Shown here: positions 10,639-21,873 of the stretch, piece by piece
Layout of the letters: each line of letters begins with the position of its first letter
Position numbering within the stretch: the stretch's first letter is position 1
NCBI GenBank assembly: GCA_015680685.1
Contig: MNCI01018064.1
Coordinates: forward strand, 2,405 to 46,066
Source of the DNA: Gnetum montanum
Lineage: Eukaryota; Streptophyta; Gnetopsida; Gnetales; Gnetaceae
Direction: 5' to 3'
Length of the DNA: 43,662 nucleotides
The notes under the pieces: model-generated
The model's database searches: none
Seen by the model: only the letters and a program-made list of their open reading frames with translations
Told to the model about the DNA's origin: nothing
Made by a program: the position numbers and the translations under genes

Positions 10639-13492
10639 TCACACCGTCCCTAGGGGTGGTGGTTTTGATGGACCTTCTCTAGCCTCTGGACCATGTGTTG
10701 GTGGCAGCACGGATGACAGTTGCCCCGCAACAGCTGCAACTTCTAGAGGTAGCTGGAAAGCCTCCAAGAGAGCCCTCATTTTTTCTTCTTTGCTTCTAAG
10801 ATCATTCACTATCCAGGTAGCTTCTCCAATGTGTGCTGGAATTGGAACCTACCAAGGGCATGGTAGCGCCGGAAGGAGTTCTTTTAGGTTGACAAACCAG
10901 GTTGTGAACTACTTACGTTCGATGTCGAATGCTCGGATTGATGCCTTAAGCTGCTGGTAGTCATTCATTATATGGCCTAGGTCCTCTACAACTATACGTT
11001 GTCCTTCAAAGCTTGTGTGGAGGACCTCGAGTTCCATGTTTACCGTTGCCAGATTTTGTTTTGTTGCCTTATGTGCCTGGAACTCACCCTCGTATAGGGA
11101 ATACGAGGCGGCCACTTGCTTCTCTAATTCTGACCGTGGTCTCCTGGCTATGGGCATAGCTAGGTTTGCATATCAGAGGTTGGCAAGCTCCATGTATTCT
11201 ATCATCTCCTCAATCTGTACCTCCTTTAGGTGGATTTTAACTTTATTGTAGTTGTTCAACCCATCAAAGATAGGTTGCCATGCATCGCCTCTCTCTCGGA
11301 GCTGCTGGAGTGCTTGGTTCATCTTGGCCTTTGTGACTTGAATATGCTTTTCATTCACTTACTTCTGCAATCCTACTTGGTCCCTATAATGATTTTTGAC
11401 TTTTTCAAATTTCAAGGCCTCGTTTTTTCAAGCGACAATTTCAATTGTAGACTTCTATCGCAATGCCCGAACCTCCTCCATTGATATATTTCGATTTTTA
11501 GCAGCTAAAATTTTTATGTCAGCATTCACCCTGGCTAGCTTCTCCTACTATTGGTGGTTGAAAATTTTCATGTGTTCATTCTCTGCACCAACATTACGCA
11601 GGCAATGAACCTTCGCGGTCAACCGCATGTTGTCCTGGTGAACCTCCGCCAAGTCTTTTTCTAAGTAATATGCTCGAGCATCTATCGAGGACTTGTTGAA
11701 GATCGCTGTCTCTCGCACATTCTCAACGACTTGAAGTTTAAGTTGAAGCTATTGAAAAGCTTCATCTCTGGTGATTTCGCTGTTGAGGATGCCTAGATCA
11801 GCAAGCTGGGCTCTTAATTGGGCTACCTTAGTTGCCAAGCATTGACAAGTGACTTGAGTAGCTTTAGGTTGCCCTTCCAAAATAAGGCTCTTGCCCCTTG
11901 CCGAGAGTAGCTCCGACTGGGTTATAGTAATGTTGTTTGGAAGGTCAAAGCCATTCGGAAGTGGTTGCCCGGTTCCCACAGTCGGTCCAACAACTCTTCA
12001 TGTTGGGCTGCATCAATCTGGCTATGCGAAGTTCTAGCAGACACCTGTACATCTTGTAGTCCATGAATGGCTGGTACAGGTGTTGCCGGTGCATTGAGAG
12101 CTGTAGCAATTGTGTCAACAACCACTTCGGCTGCAACTTCCTGTCCTTGGTGCTACATCACCAGGACCGTCACCTTTGCACCATCTTCCAAGCATACCGA
12201 GAAGGTAGTAGCATTCCTTGAGATTTCGAGGAAGAACTGTTGGGTTGAGGTTAATACATCTCGGATGCTTGGATCTGTTCTGGTTGGAACTTGTGCTCAA
12301 GTGGTGGAGAATATTGGCCCTGCCCTTTCAAGTAAGCTAACTGATTAAGCCACTTACTCCAGGTGGCTCATGGTAGGATGATAGACCGAAGGGTCTTCTC
12401 CTCCACCAGTCATGCTGGATTGCCCTTGTTGGCTCAAGAGCATTTCGTGGATCTTGCGGATGTATTCTGCTGTGGTTTGCCAGCCTGGCTGCGTTGTTTG
12501 CACAGGTGGTGGAGGTGGTTGCTGCTCCTTCTCTGTCTGTGTGGTGGCAGGATTTTTATCTTTCATCATCTCTTGCCACGAGGCAATTGGGGCATGCTGG
12601 ACTACATCATTGGAATATCGTGCTATCGTTGCCCATTTGCACAACTTTCGGATTAGGCAGGAAAAGGGGAGAGCTCATCTTCCACGTTTGTTCTTAGCAA
12701 ACCTTTTTTCAATCTCCAGAAATAGCAGCTATAAAGACTCATGGGGAATTTCCCACTCAAGGCGGCACATGCACGAGCGGAGAAGGCTGTGATTTTGCTG
12801 GGTCTTACTGTTGGGTTTAAGTGGTAAGACGTGATCTTTGAGTACACTCTCTCTGCCGTAATTAGAGAGTCGAGTTATTTGCACTCTACCCCATAGCACC
12901 GTTTGGTCCATTCCACCTTTACCTATGGATCAACCTACTTTGGAATTTCTACCACATCTGCCCTAGTTTCAGGTAACCTCAGAGCCTGCGTTATCACCTC
13001 CGAAGAGTAAGAGACATAAATGTCTTTGATTCTTACTCTGGACCCTGGTTGCCGATTTGTCCAGAAGAGATAAGTTTCTCCTAAGTACCATTCACCACTG
13101 GTTGTGATGATTGGCCACATCGGAGAGTTTTGCAGTTGGAGCCTCATGTCTTCTGGCACGTTCTCGAGGAATGGTCCAAAATTTAGCTCTTGAAGGACCA
13201 TTCACTGCATCTCACGCGACGTGATAGCATTAAGGCAGGCTTGGGTCAAAGTGACCTCAAGCCGTGGTGCTATCCCAGGAGTCTCATCCCCGAGCAATTG
13301 CTTGTTGGGAATCTCCTCTTGGGGAATTTGATGAACAAATTCAACGTCAGGTCTTTCGTGGAAGGGCCCAGTTTCATGAGAGCCCTCCGCATGCTCTGGC
13401 GATTGCACACCTCATCCCCTTCCCATGCGGGGGGGCTTGTCCCTTGGTTGTGACGGTCCTTCGTCCCTTGGGTGCCTCAGTTTGGGTGCCAT
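10639..13492 (-). pseudogene. Element B ORF3: plant-transposon-domain plus coiled-coil protein
   Basis: This third ORF lies after pol on the same strand, in the position of the env-like gene of Athila elements. The start ATG at 13492 is followed by a Pro/Arg-rich leader. Next come a domain resembling PF20167 (13201 to about 12640), a run of prolines in a Gln-rich linker (about 12500), and then about 550 codons of Glu/Lys/Gln/Leu-rich sequence with heptad character (12000-10900). The C-terminus is Pro-rich (PPPLGTV) and ends at 10639. No signal peptide or membrane span is visible, so it is not an obvious envelope protein. Several stops interrupt it, including a TAG at 11455-11457 shared with E and H. 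Its function is unknown. Confidence 0.75.
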
Positions 13493-13636
13493 CTACAATC
13501 AAACATAACTACCCATTAGACCATTCATAAGTAGCTTAAGATGGTCCATATATACCTTCTCATTTTGACCAAGTTTTTTTATTGGCACAGGCACATCGTT
13601 AAGTCTTTTGGAGTGTTAATTTATGGGTTAGGGCCA

Positions 13637-13684
13637 AAGTTTTCGTAATTAACAAACTAATTAACTAATTAATTAATTAGAGTT
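13637..13684. repeat. TTAATTAA-rich low-complexity tract
   Basis: Repeated AATTAA/TTAATT units between the ORF3 start and the U3-like block of element B. No coding potential. Confidence 0.7.
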
Positions 13685-13689
13685 AATTA

Positions 13690-13960
13690 CACAAAGGCAC
13701 CACCCCCCATGACTGAGAGCGTACCTCCAAATATTTAAAAGGGTAAGGATCGGTTGATGCAGACGTGCAATGTAATGTAGATGCGTTGGGAAGGGTCAGG
13801 TAGAAAAAATGGTAAAAAATCCCCCCAATTTGGACTCTAAATGATGAAACCTACAAAGCACAGCAGGTGTATATATAGGGGTTAGGCGCTATGTCGACAG
13901 GGCTACGTATATGCAACCGCGTATACGCAGTCTTGTACACCCGTTAACCAGCATTGACCA
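13690..13960 (-). promoter_or_regulatory. U3-like block inside element B, upstream of ORF3
   Basis: Reading the minus strand there is a CCGCGTATACGC palindrome core (around 13917-13928), a GTCGAC (13893-13898), a TATATATA box (13870-13877), and then about 380 nt before the ORF3 ATG at 13492. The LTR U3 regions of A, B and C have the same order of palindromes then TATA. A C-rich stretch at 13692-13704 reads on the minus strand like the PPT (CAGTCATGGGGGG). This could be an internal promoter for ORF3 or the scar of an old LTR. It is seen in only one copy. Confidence 0.5.
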
Positions 13961-14698
13961 ACCAATAAAACACTTGAAACGATGAATTTGAAAAGCCAAA
14001 CTGGAGCGGTTGAAGCACGTGAAAGGCTCGGTCATGGCTGAGGACATTAGGAAGGTAATGGAGCATAAAAAAGAGACAAAATTGAAGAACGAGACTTAAA
14101 AAGAACTCTACGAGGAAGAAATTGAACGATGGGACACTAAAACCAATCAACAAAGAAATCCACAGTATGGAAGGCTTAACAAGCGGAACCAGGAATACGC
14201 AAGTGGCTCCTCCCCAGAGCAGGCAATAGCCTTCATAGCCCTTGCATACCCTCAACACCAAGGTCCGTGGGCCCAAGTGCTAAGAATTGGTGTCGGCCGG
14301 TTAAAACTCCAAACTAAGAGATCCTGCCAAGGCATTAGAAGCTTACAAAAATCACCCATAAAATATAAAAAGGGCAGTGAGGTGAGTACGGAGAAAAGTA
14401 AACACAGAAGGAGAGGAGAGAATGGAAATTTTGAGTGTTGGCCACATAAAACCCCATGTGCGATTGTGGTTAAGTGACCTGGTAGAACCTTTCCTAAGGT
14501 CAGACCCAAAACCATTCTCGGTCAGTGACATTACAGCAATAGACGAAGTCCAGGCCATCCCCCAGCGAAGCAAGAACAACCCCACAGAGAACCACCACTC
14601 TAGTAAACGTGGGAAGAAGGAAGTGAAATGGGATGAAGTTAGAGGAGACCAAGAAAGTCCCATAACTAGTGCTTATGGCCAGTTAGAGGCGGTTTAAG

Positions 14699-14879
14699 GG
14701 GTGTGCTTTGAATTCCCACCAAGTGATTGTTTGTTTTTTGTTTTTGTGTTTCTCTTGTCAAGGGGAACCACACCATGCAAAGACCCATGCGTGTGCACAT
14801 GCATTCAACTAAGGGATGTGCTTTGAATCCTCAGGTTTTTTTTAATTTGTTTTTGAATATTTTTGATGAGGACCACACC
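14699..14879 (-). other. Tandem stem-loop pair in the post-pol spacer of B
   Basis: There are two inverted-repeat units. Unit 1 (14814-14879) pairs ATCCTCA with TGAGGAC; unit 2 (14699-14774) pairs TTCCC with GGGAA. Each is extended by a flanking GGTGTG-type arm opposite a CACACC-type arm. Element F has the same two units in the same order at 34806-34939. The loops vary more than the stems. Confidence 0.6.
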
Positions 14880-15403
14880 ATGCAAGGTTGAATTGCCTAG
14901 GAAGCTTTCGTGGAGAGAGAAACTTGGAGTGGTAGGAATTCCGTAAGGGTACACCGACAACCCATGGAATAGAACAGAATAACGAATAAAGCATTCCCCT
15001 TGAAGTCACACCCAATTCAACCAGTGGATCATTCCGAAGTCTAGGAACTACACAAGTCACACATTAATTAAAATGTTGTTAAGTGAAGGGGTTTGCATGT
15101 TTGCAACAGAAGGAAAACCATGGAATGGTAAATGGGTAAATGACGTGGACTCATTGTCGAGTTTATGAAATGAAAAAAAACATAAAATCTAAGAAAGACC
15201 ATGCAATGGCTGGAGCTAGATAACGTGGAAGACTATTATAGTACCCATTGTACGAAAATCGATCGCACTAGATGCCTGAAGATAATATGACGACGTCTTA
15301 GCAATTACGTGAAAAATGGAACGGGCACAAAGAAAACAAAAAATAAGTAAAGAAAAGGAAAGGATGTTCAAAAAATGTGCAAGTGTATGAACGATGGTGA
15401 AAG

Positions 15404-15436
15404 AAAAAAAAGTGTAAAACAAAAAAAGTGTAAAAC
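15404..15436. repeat. Short A-rich tandem repeat (GTGTAAAAC units)
   Basis: Two adjacent units of about 16 bp, a run of A followed by GTGTAAAAC, in the spacer just after pol of element B. Spaced versions of the complementary TTTTGTTTTACA word occur in the same spacer of F (34190-34320). Confidence 0.6.
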
Positions 15437-15489
15437 AAAAAATGACAAAATGGTGAGGGGTGTAGTGAAATGGATCAGCATGGATGACA

Positions 15490-16900
15490 GTCTCCCCCAT
15501 GACTAGGTGGAAAGGAGGAGATGCGAAAAATGGAGCAAGGGCGACCGGGTGATGACGAGGCAGTGGCACTGGTTGAGTGGAGTTCACGGAAAGGTTTTAA
15601 TTGTTGGTGGTTGACTAACTATGTTCTGGTGGGATCCCCAAGTTTGTGGATAAGCAAGGCCCCAGATGGGAAGGTTTCGGAGACAATGTAAGGTCCCTTT
15701 CATAGTGTTTGAAACTTGGTCAGTTGGGATACATGTGAGGGGTTCCAATACAACACCTTGTCTCCACATCTAAATGTGACCTTTCGAATCCTAAGATCAC
15801 GTTGTCTCTTGTTATAGGCCTTGTAGATTTCATTTGAAAACAGGGCCACTAATAGGTTCTCATCTAGCATATTTAAATTAATTAGTCGTTCATGTTGTGC
15901 TAGCGGTATGTCAAGGTCGAGGTCACTGGCGGTGGATAGTGTTCAAAGTTTTTCTTGAATTGGAAGCGTTGGAAACTTTCCGTACACTAACTCATAGGGA
16001 GAGTACCCTACAAGAAGTTTCCAAGTGGAGTGATAGGCCCATAGGGCATCGTTGAGCTTGGTACTCCAATCCCTCATGTATTTGCTAATGGTTCAGGTAA
16101 GGCTCTTGGTGATCTCCCTATTGGTGACTTCATCTTGCTCGTTGGCTTAGGGGTGATAGGGTATTGTAAATTTATGTGCTACCCCTAGGCATTGCATGAG
16201 TTTCCAAAAAGTGACACCCGTGAAGTGAGTCCCATTGTCAGAAATGAGTGCACGCAGCATTCCAAACATGGTAATAATTTGTTGTTGGAAAAATCATGCA
16301 ACGGTGTTGGAAGAACAGTCGATGACGGCTACCGCTTCTGCCCACTTTGTACAGTAGTCCACAGCTACAGTGATGTATGCCTTTCCGTTTGACAAGGGGT
16401 TGATGGGTCCCATGAAGTCAATACCCCAAATGTCGAAGGGCTCCAATGGCTGGATCCACTGTTGAGGTCCCTCCAACCGTGCTGTCATCTCATCGTCCCT
16501 CTGGCATCATTCGTAGGAGTGGGCGAACTAGTATGGGTCCTTGAAGATGATAGGTGAATAATACCCTGCAAGCAGGATTTTAATGGCCATGCGGCGTCTA
16601 GCATAGTGGCCCCCACAAGGGCCCTCATGAGCATCTTGAAGGATGTACAGTGTATCATCATCAGGGACACACCATCGAACCAGGCCATCTGTGCACACCT
16701 TGTAAAGGTGGCTATTGATTTCCATGAAACGTTTGGTCTTATGGAGAAACTGTTGTTTCTGTCGATGGTTCCACTCCTTAGGAAGCTCCTAGGTTATGAG
16801 GTAAGTGATGATGCGGTTGAACCAAGGGGATTCCTTGGGTACTTGGGGATCAATGGTGCTTGTGAAAAGGAGTTCATCTGGAAATTGGTCGGATAAGGGC
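15490..16900 (-). pseudogene. Element B integrase, broken
   Basis: Integrase inserts the DNA copy into host chromosomes. An N-terminal zinc-binding region (16750-16510) is frameshifted. The catalytic core has the first Asp in WGIDFMG (about 16410), the second in ISDNGTHF (about 16225), and Glu 36 residues later in QDEVTN, giving D-D(35)E. A TAA at 16147-16149 lies between the second Asp and the Glu, where element C has a CAA codon; element F has the same TAA. A C-terminal GDKVLYWNP segment (about 15760) and the end of pol follow. The frame carries further stops. Confidence 0.85.
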
Positions 16901-16922
16901 TCCTCCTGCTCTGGTCATCCCA

Positions 16923-17440
16923 TCACAACCAAGACAAGTGGTCAGTAATCACATTCTCGGTCCCCTTCCAATCTACCATGGTAAGATCAAACTCCTGAAG
17001 AATCACCAGCCACCAGATTATGCGGGGGCTTACCGTTGGTTTGTTCATCAGGAATTGGATAGGACTATGATCTGTGTGCATAAACACCTCGTATCTGAGC
17101 ACATAGTGTCGAAATTTATCCAAGGTGAACACCATCGTCATCAACTCCTTCTCAGTGGTGGTGTAGTTTAGCTGAGCACCCACAACGATATGGCTTGCAT
17201 AATGGATATAATATGGACGTTTTTGATCGTCACACTATGTAAGCACAACTCCCAAGGTGTAGTTGGAGGCATCCATCATAATGTGAAAGGGTTTGGACCA
17301 ATCAGGTGCTTGTAGAACTGGAGCTTCTACGAGTTTCTGTTTCAGTGCTTAGAATGCAGACTTGCATTCCTTGGTCCATATGAATGGAGCGTCCTTCTTT
17401 GTAAGTTCTACCAACAGCCTGGCGATCTTCGAGAAGTGCT
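16923..17440 (-). pseudogene. Element B RNase H, broken
   Basis: RNase H removes template RNA during reverse transcription. The C-terminal half is readable (17183-16923): the ELMTMVFTLDKFRHY segment, HTDHSPIQFLMNK, and a VDWKGTENVITDHLS end typical of Ty3/gypsy elements. The N-terminal half is shifted into other frames and contains stops. Confidence 0.8.
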
Positions 17441-18560
17441 TAATGAAACGCCGGTAGTAACCATTGTGTCCAAGGAATGAACTGAACATCTTTGATGGTA
17501 CTTTGTTGGCAAGTGATTCTTTGGATGACCCTAATCTTTTCAGGGTCTACACTGATCCCTGTTTGTGAAATGCAATGCCCCAGCACAATTCCTTTTTGAA
17601 CCATCAAATGGCTCTTTTGCCAATTGAGCCATAGATTGGTGTTTACACACCTTTTCTGAACTTGCTCCAGACGGTCCAAGGCTTGCTCAAACATGGCCCC
17701 ATAGGTGTAGAAGTCATCCATGAAGACTTCTACACCATTGTCGATTTGTTGTTGGAAGATGCTTAGGACAAGGTGTTGGAATGTCGCAGGCGCATTACAC
17801 AGGCCAAAGGGCATCTTCTTATATACGAAAGTCCCCCATGAACTTGTTAATGTTGTTTTGGCTTGGTCCTTTGGTGCTATTTAGATTTGGTTATAACCAC
17901 TATAACCATCTAAAAAGCTATAGTAACAGTGTCCTGCGATGGTGTCCAACACCTAGTCCACAAATGGGAGTGGGAAGTGGTCCTTGAAGGTCACCATATT
18001 GAGCAACTAGAAATTAATACAGACCCTCCACTTGCCACCTTTATTGGGCATAATAACGAGTGGGCTAACCCATTCGCTATCAACGATAGAATAGATGAAT
18101 CCCTCCTTTAGCAATTGTTCGATTTCATCTTTTACAATCTATTTCATTTTGGGATTCAACCGTCTTTGTGGCTGTTGTTGTGGCTTCATGGAAGGGTCAA
18201 GATAGATCTGGTGCTGGCAGACCCTGGGATCAACTCTAGTCAACTCAAGATATGATCATGTGAATGCAGAAACCTATTTGTTTACTATCTCTAGCAATCT
18301 CTTTTTCTGTTCAGGAGCAAGGGCGGCATTAATAATTACCGGCTTGTCGTTTTGCAAGAATGCATATTCCAAGTGAGCCGGTAAAGACTTTAGCTCTAGG
18401 GGCTCTTGTTTGAAGTTCTCACAGATTTGTAGTGTCCCCCAGTCATCTTGGTCATCAACAGTGGAGGCATGTTGATGAACCTCGTTCATTTCGATCATGC
18501 TTTCAACGTAGGCTTGCACTAGCCCCTTAGATGGTTCCATGCACAATGCACTGCTAGTAG
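17440..18560 (-). pseudogene. Element B reverse transcriptase, broken
   Basis: Copies element RNA into DNA. It starts with the LELKSLPAHLEYAFL segment (about 18380) found before RT in Athila-type pol. Downstream are a KWRVCI strand, a SFLDGYSGYNQI motif around 17900, and an [13 protein letters not shown] motif at the start of the best frame (17814). The catalytic box reads FMDD at 17711-17730; Phe in place of Tyr is common in plant Ty3/gypsy elements. LGHCISQTGI follows. At least six stops and one frameshift (around 17480) are visible. Confidence 0.88.
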
Positions 18561-18654
18561 GGTTAGCTGTCAGCCACTGGGTGCCATGTTGGTTAGTGGG
18601 TGCTATGTATAGGCACTATTGAACAGGTGATTCCTCGGTACACCAACTGCATGC

Positions 18655-19130
18655 TTAAATGGATATCTGCGTAGCAGACCAAAACTGCTGCACACAGTTG
18701 CACCCTGAATCACTGTACGTGATGCATGGAACACGCTTCTTCTTGATCTTCCTGAAAGGATTTTCCTTTGAAATTTCCAAGGACAGGTCTCGGAGTCCTA
18801 GTCGTGCATCCACCATGCTTAGGCAGGCTCTTCCCATGATGATTGGAAAGTTCCCCTTGCAGGTCTCTACACGGATGACTAGGAAATCAGCAGGATAGGA
18901 CCACCCACAAACGGTGGTCACAATGTCCTCCACCAATCCTAAGGGAATGGTGATGGACTGGTTTGCTAACTTGAGCCGGATGTTGCTCTTCTTTAGCGGG
19001 GGCAAGTTCTAGTTCTTGTACATATCGTGAGAGATCAAATTGACCCTTGACCTTGAGTCTAGAAGAGCTTTGCATGGCTTGTTTCCTGCCACCTGAAGAT
19101 AAATGAGGGGGCTTCCCGGATCTGTCAATT
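18655..19130 (-). pseudogene. Element B retropepsin, broken
   Basis: The aspartic protease domain sits between gag and RT. The active-site loop keeps its Asp but reads D-S-R-S-R (19045-19062), so the Gly of the D-S/T-G triad is lost. The second conserved motif, IIMGRACL, is intact at about 18830. A frameshift or stop separates the active-site part from the ORF that begins at 19005. Confidence 0.82.
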
Positions 19131-19149
19131 TTTAGGAAAGATGACCTGC

Positions 19150-21707
19150 TTTGATCCAGTCAGTCACGGCATGTGTGAGCATGACCGTATGGACGTTGGA
19201 GTGTGACTGGCTGGAGGGCTACTCCGGCGGTATGATGGTGAAGGCATTGGTAGGTTCGAAGGCACTGGCCACAGGCGTAGGTGAGGGTGTGTTTAGATTA
19301 TTGGGCCAGAAGAAAGGACGTTTTCATGGTTTGGATTCCAGTCCACTCGGCCGAGGTGCCGGTTGTAAGTTAACAGCCCTCGTAGCGTTTTGTTGTTGTG
19401 GTTGTGGTGGTATTTCTCCCTGCATTGATGGAGTAGGTGGCAACTGAGTGGGATGTTGTGGAGGAGTGGTAGGAGAAGGTGATGGAGTAGGTGGCAACTG
19501 AGTGGGATTTTGTGGAGGAGTGGTAGGAGAAGGTGATGGAGGGTAGAAGAGATGTGGGTTTGCCCCCCTGGGTGATGGATATTGATGTCGAAAATATTCA
19601 GGGGGTGGTAATAAATAGGAAAGGTTGCATGATTGGAAGAGTCTCTTAGAGAGACTGGTTGCTGAACATAGTACCCATAAGGATTTGGCTATTTGTAAGG
19701 GTATTGCTACCTTGGAGGTGGCATCCCCCACGCTTGTGATTGTTGCCACTATTGGAAGTATTCATACGGTTGCAAGGGCATTTCACTTGGATAATATCCT
19801 TACTGCTGCTAGTGGAACTACCTAGAATTACCTTGTGGATAAGGCAACCTTCGGGGTGTTTGCCATTACGCCAAACGAGGGTTCAAGGCATACACCCCAG
19901 ACTCTTGAAGATGTGACACCACAGGAAAACATCTCTTAGGATGTTCATATTGGCATATTCCACATTCATCATTCTCCTCAGTGTTAGAGTTTGCAACCTG
20001 GTCTACTACAACAACTTTGCCCTTACCCTTATGTTGGGCACGTTCAGCTCCCTTCATCCTACGCCGATCGCGATCACTACCTTGTTCTCTGGACTCTTCT
20101 ACAGTTTTTAGTACACTTCAGAATTTCTCATGCAAAGAGTCCCACATCTTATCCACCTTTGCCGATATTTTAGATGCAAACTTTTGTAACGGCAAAGTCT
20201 TTCGATTCACCACTGCTTCCAATGGTGATTCATCCTCCTCATCACAAAATCGAACCTCCCTTTTCCTAAGGGAAGGGTCCTGGTTGAATTCTTCTATGCT
20301 CTCCTTTTTCGTAAGTTCTCCTTCCTTCTTGGAAACTTGTTTAATGAGGCATTGCAACTAATGGGCCATTACCTTTGACAGTCATCCCTTGGTGTACATG
20401 CCAAGGGTTTTTCGCATTTCAAAACAGAGCCCATCAATGATGTGGTGAAGTTGTGCTCACTGAGAGTAACCATGACTAGGGCACTGATGCAATAATGAGT
20501 AGTACTTGCTCATGGTGGCATCCAAGGATTCATGATTTCCTTGTTTCCAGCCTTGGATCTGCTGTCTCAGATTCGCCACTCTAGAGTACGTTTGATATTT
20601 GTCATTGAAAATTTCAAGCATCATACTCCATCTTTTGATTGATTCCAACTCCAAGGACCGGTACCAACTTTTAACTTCCTTGATGAGTGTGCGAGTGAAC
20701 AGCTTCAGCCTTTGCCAATCATTGTCAATGTTTTGCAGGGTGCAGGTGTCATGGAATGCCTGTAGGTGGGTCTACGGATCACAGTTGTATCCCCCTTCAA
20801 ATCTAGGGATGTTGTTCATATTGACGCACTTGATCTGGCTATCCTTCATGTGCCTACTGGGAATTTGAACTACCTCTGCAATTTGGAGCATGCTTCGAGT
20901 AGCTAACAATGGCTCATCTGAATCATAGTCCTGTTGAGGACCATGATGTTTGTGATGATTCTGGCTACCCCTCCTTTCATGTTAGTGAGTGCCGCGCGGT
21001 TGGTCACGCGCTTCCTCACATTGCCCCTTCTGAACTTGTTTACCATTATCCTTTCACTCTTGCCTTTCCCCGTTATGCTCAGAGCCTGTGCCGGATGAAG
21101 GCACAGGAGAGGGAGAGGACGGAGAAGAAGGAGAGGCATTGCCACCGCTTTGGTGTCGATCTTCCCATGTACCCTGATGGTAGTCTCAATCATCCTGCCC
21201 AGCCTTGCTACATGATCCTCCATCCCCTTAAGGATCGTGATCACTTAGGAGTTTTTTCTGAATGATTGACTGGAGGATCTGCTGCCCCAGGGGAAGTTCG
21301 ATCGAATGGGTATCATGAAAGACGGGATCCCCATCGTCTTGCAGACCTTGCAAAAATAAGGGGTTACTGAATTGTTTCCCCTTCTACTGTTCATATCTCT
21401 CTACCTGCTGCTGGTCTCTTTCCCATTGAGCCTCCTTGGAATGATAGTCCCGATAGTCATGGTCCTCCATGACATACTCTGCCACCTAGTCCTGGATACC
21501 CAATTTGCCCAGATTGTGATATAGCATCACAGGAGCTGATCGGTTGGGTGGTAGCATGATGCTACCCTCCATGTCTCACCATGTCAGATGCTCATCCTGA
21601 TGTAGGATGAATGTGAAATTAGAGACATATTCATCGGGATGTTTATACACCACCCGACATTCTTATGGCACTGGTGGTTCGAATACCTCTCTGCTGTGAG
21701 AAGACAT
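19150..21707 (-). pseudogene. gag: Element B gag, decayed
   Basis: Same domain order as A: ATG at 21707, charged and His-rich segment (20900-21250), capsid domain (20400-20780), Lys/Glu linker, zinc knuckle at 19929-19964 (C-x2-C-x3-H-x3-C), and a Pro-rich tail. The tail carries a 54 bp duplication (19427-19534). Stops and frameshifts are scattered through the frame. Confidence 0.85.
19427..19534 (-). repeat. 54 bp in-frame tandem duplication in gag tail
   Basis: Unit 1 at 19427-19480 and unit 2 at 19481-19534 differ at very few bases. Each encodes 18 Pro/Thr/Gln/Ser residues. I do not see it doubled in the A or C gag tails. Confidence 0.85.
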
Positions 21708-21855
21708 GTTGGACATTAGATGGTCCATGTAATTGTTGTACCTTACTATTTACTTAAATTTTCCTAGTGTGCGTAAATGTTTCTATCCTGGGTTTGTTCC
21801 AATGACTTGAATGATATTTTCACTAAAGTTAGATGACGCATGTAAGACTAACAAT

Positions 21856-21872
21856 CCCTGGCAATGGCGCCA
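21856..21872 (-). other. Primer-binding site, tRNA-Asp type (element B)
   Basis: The plus strand resembles the 3' end of tRNA-Asp with one change (GCAATGGCGCCA). One base separates it from the LTR start at 21874. Confidence 0.85.
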
Positions 21873-21873
21873 A

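Noticed and set aside
12363-12792. Overlapping plus-strand frames rich in Cys/Gly/Val
   Set aside because: Antisense of the Pro/Gln-rich linker of ORF3.
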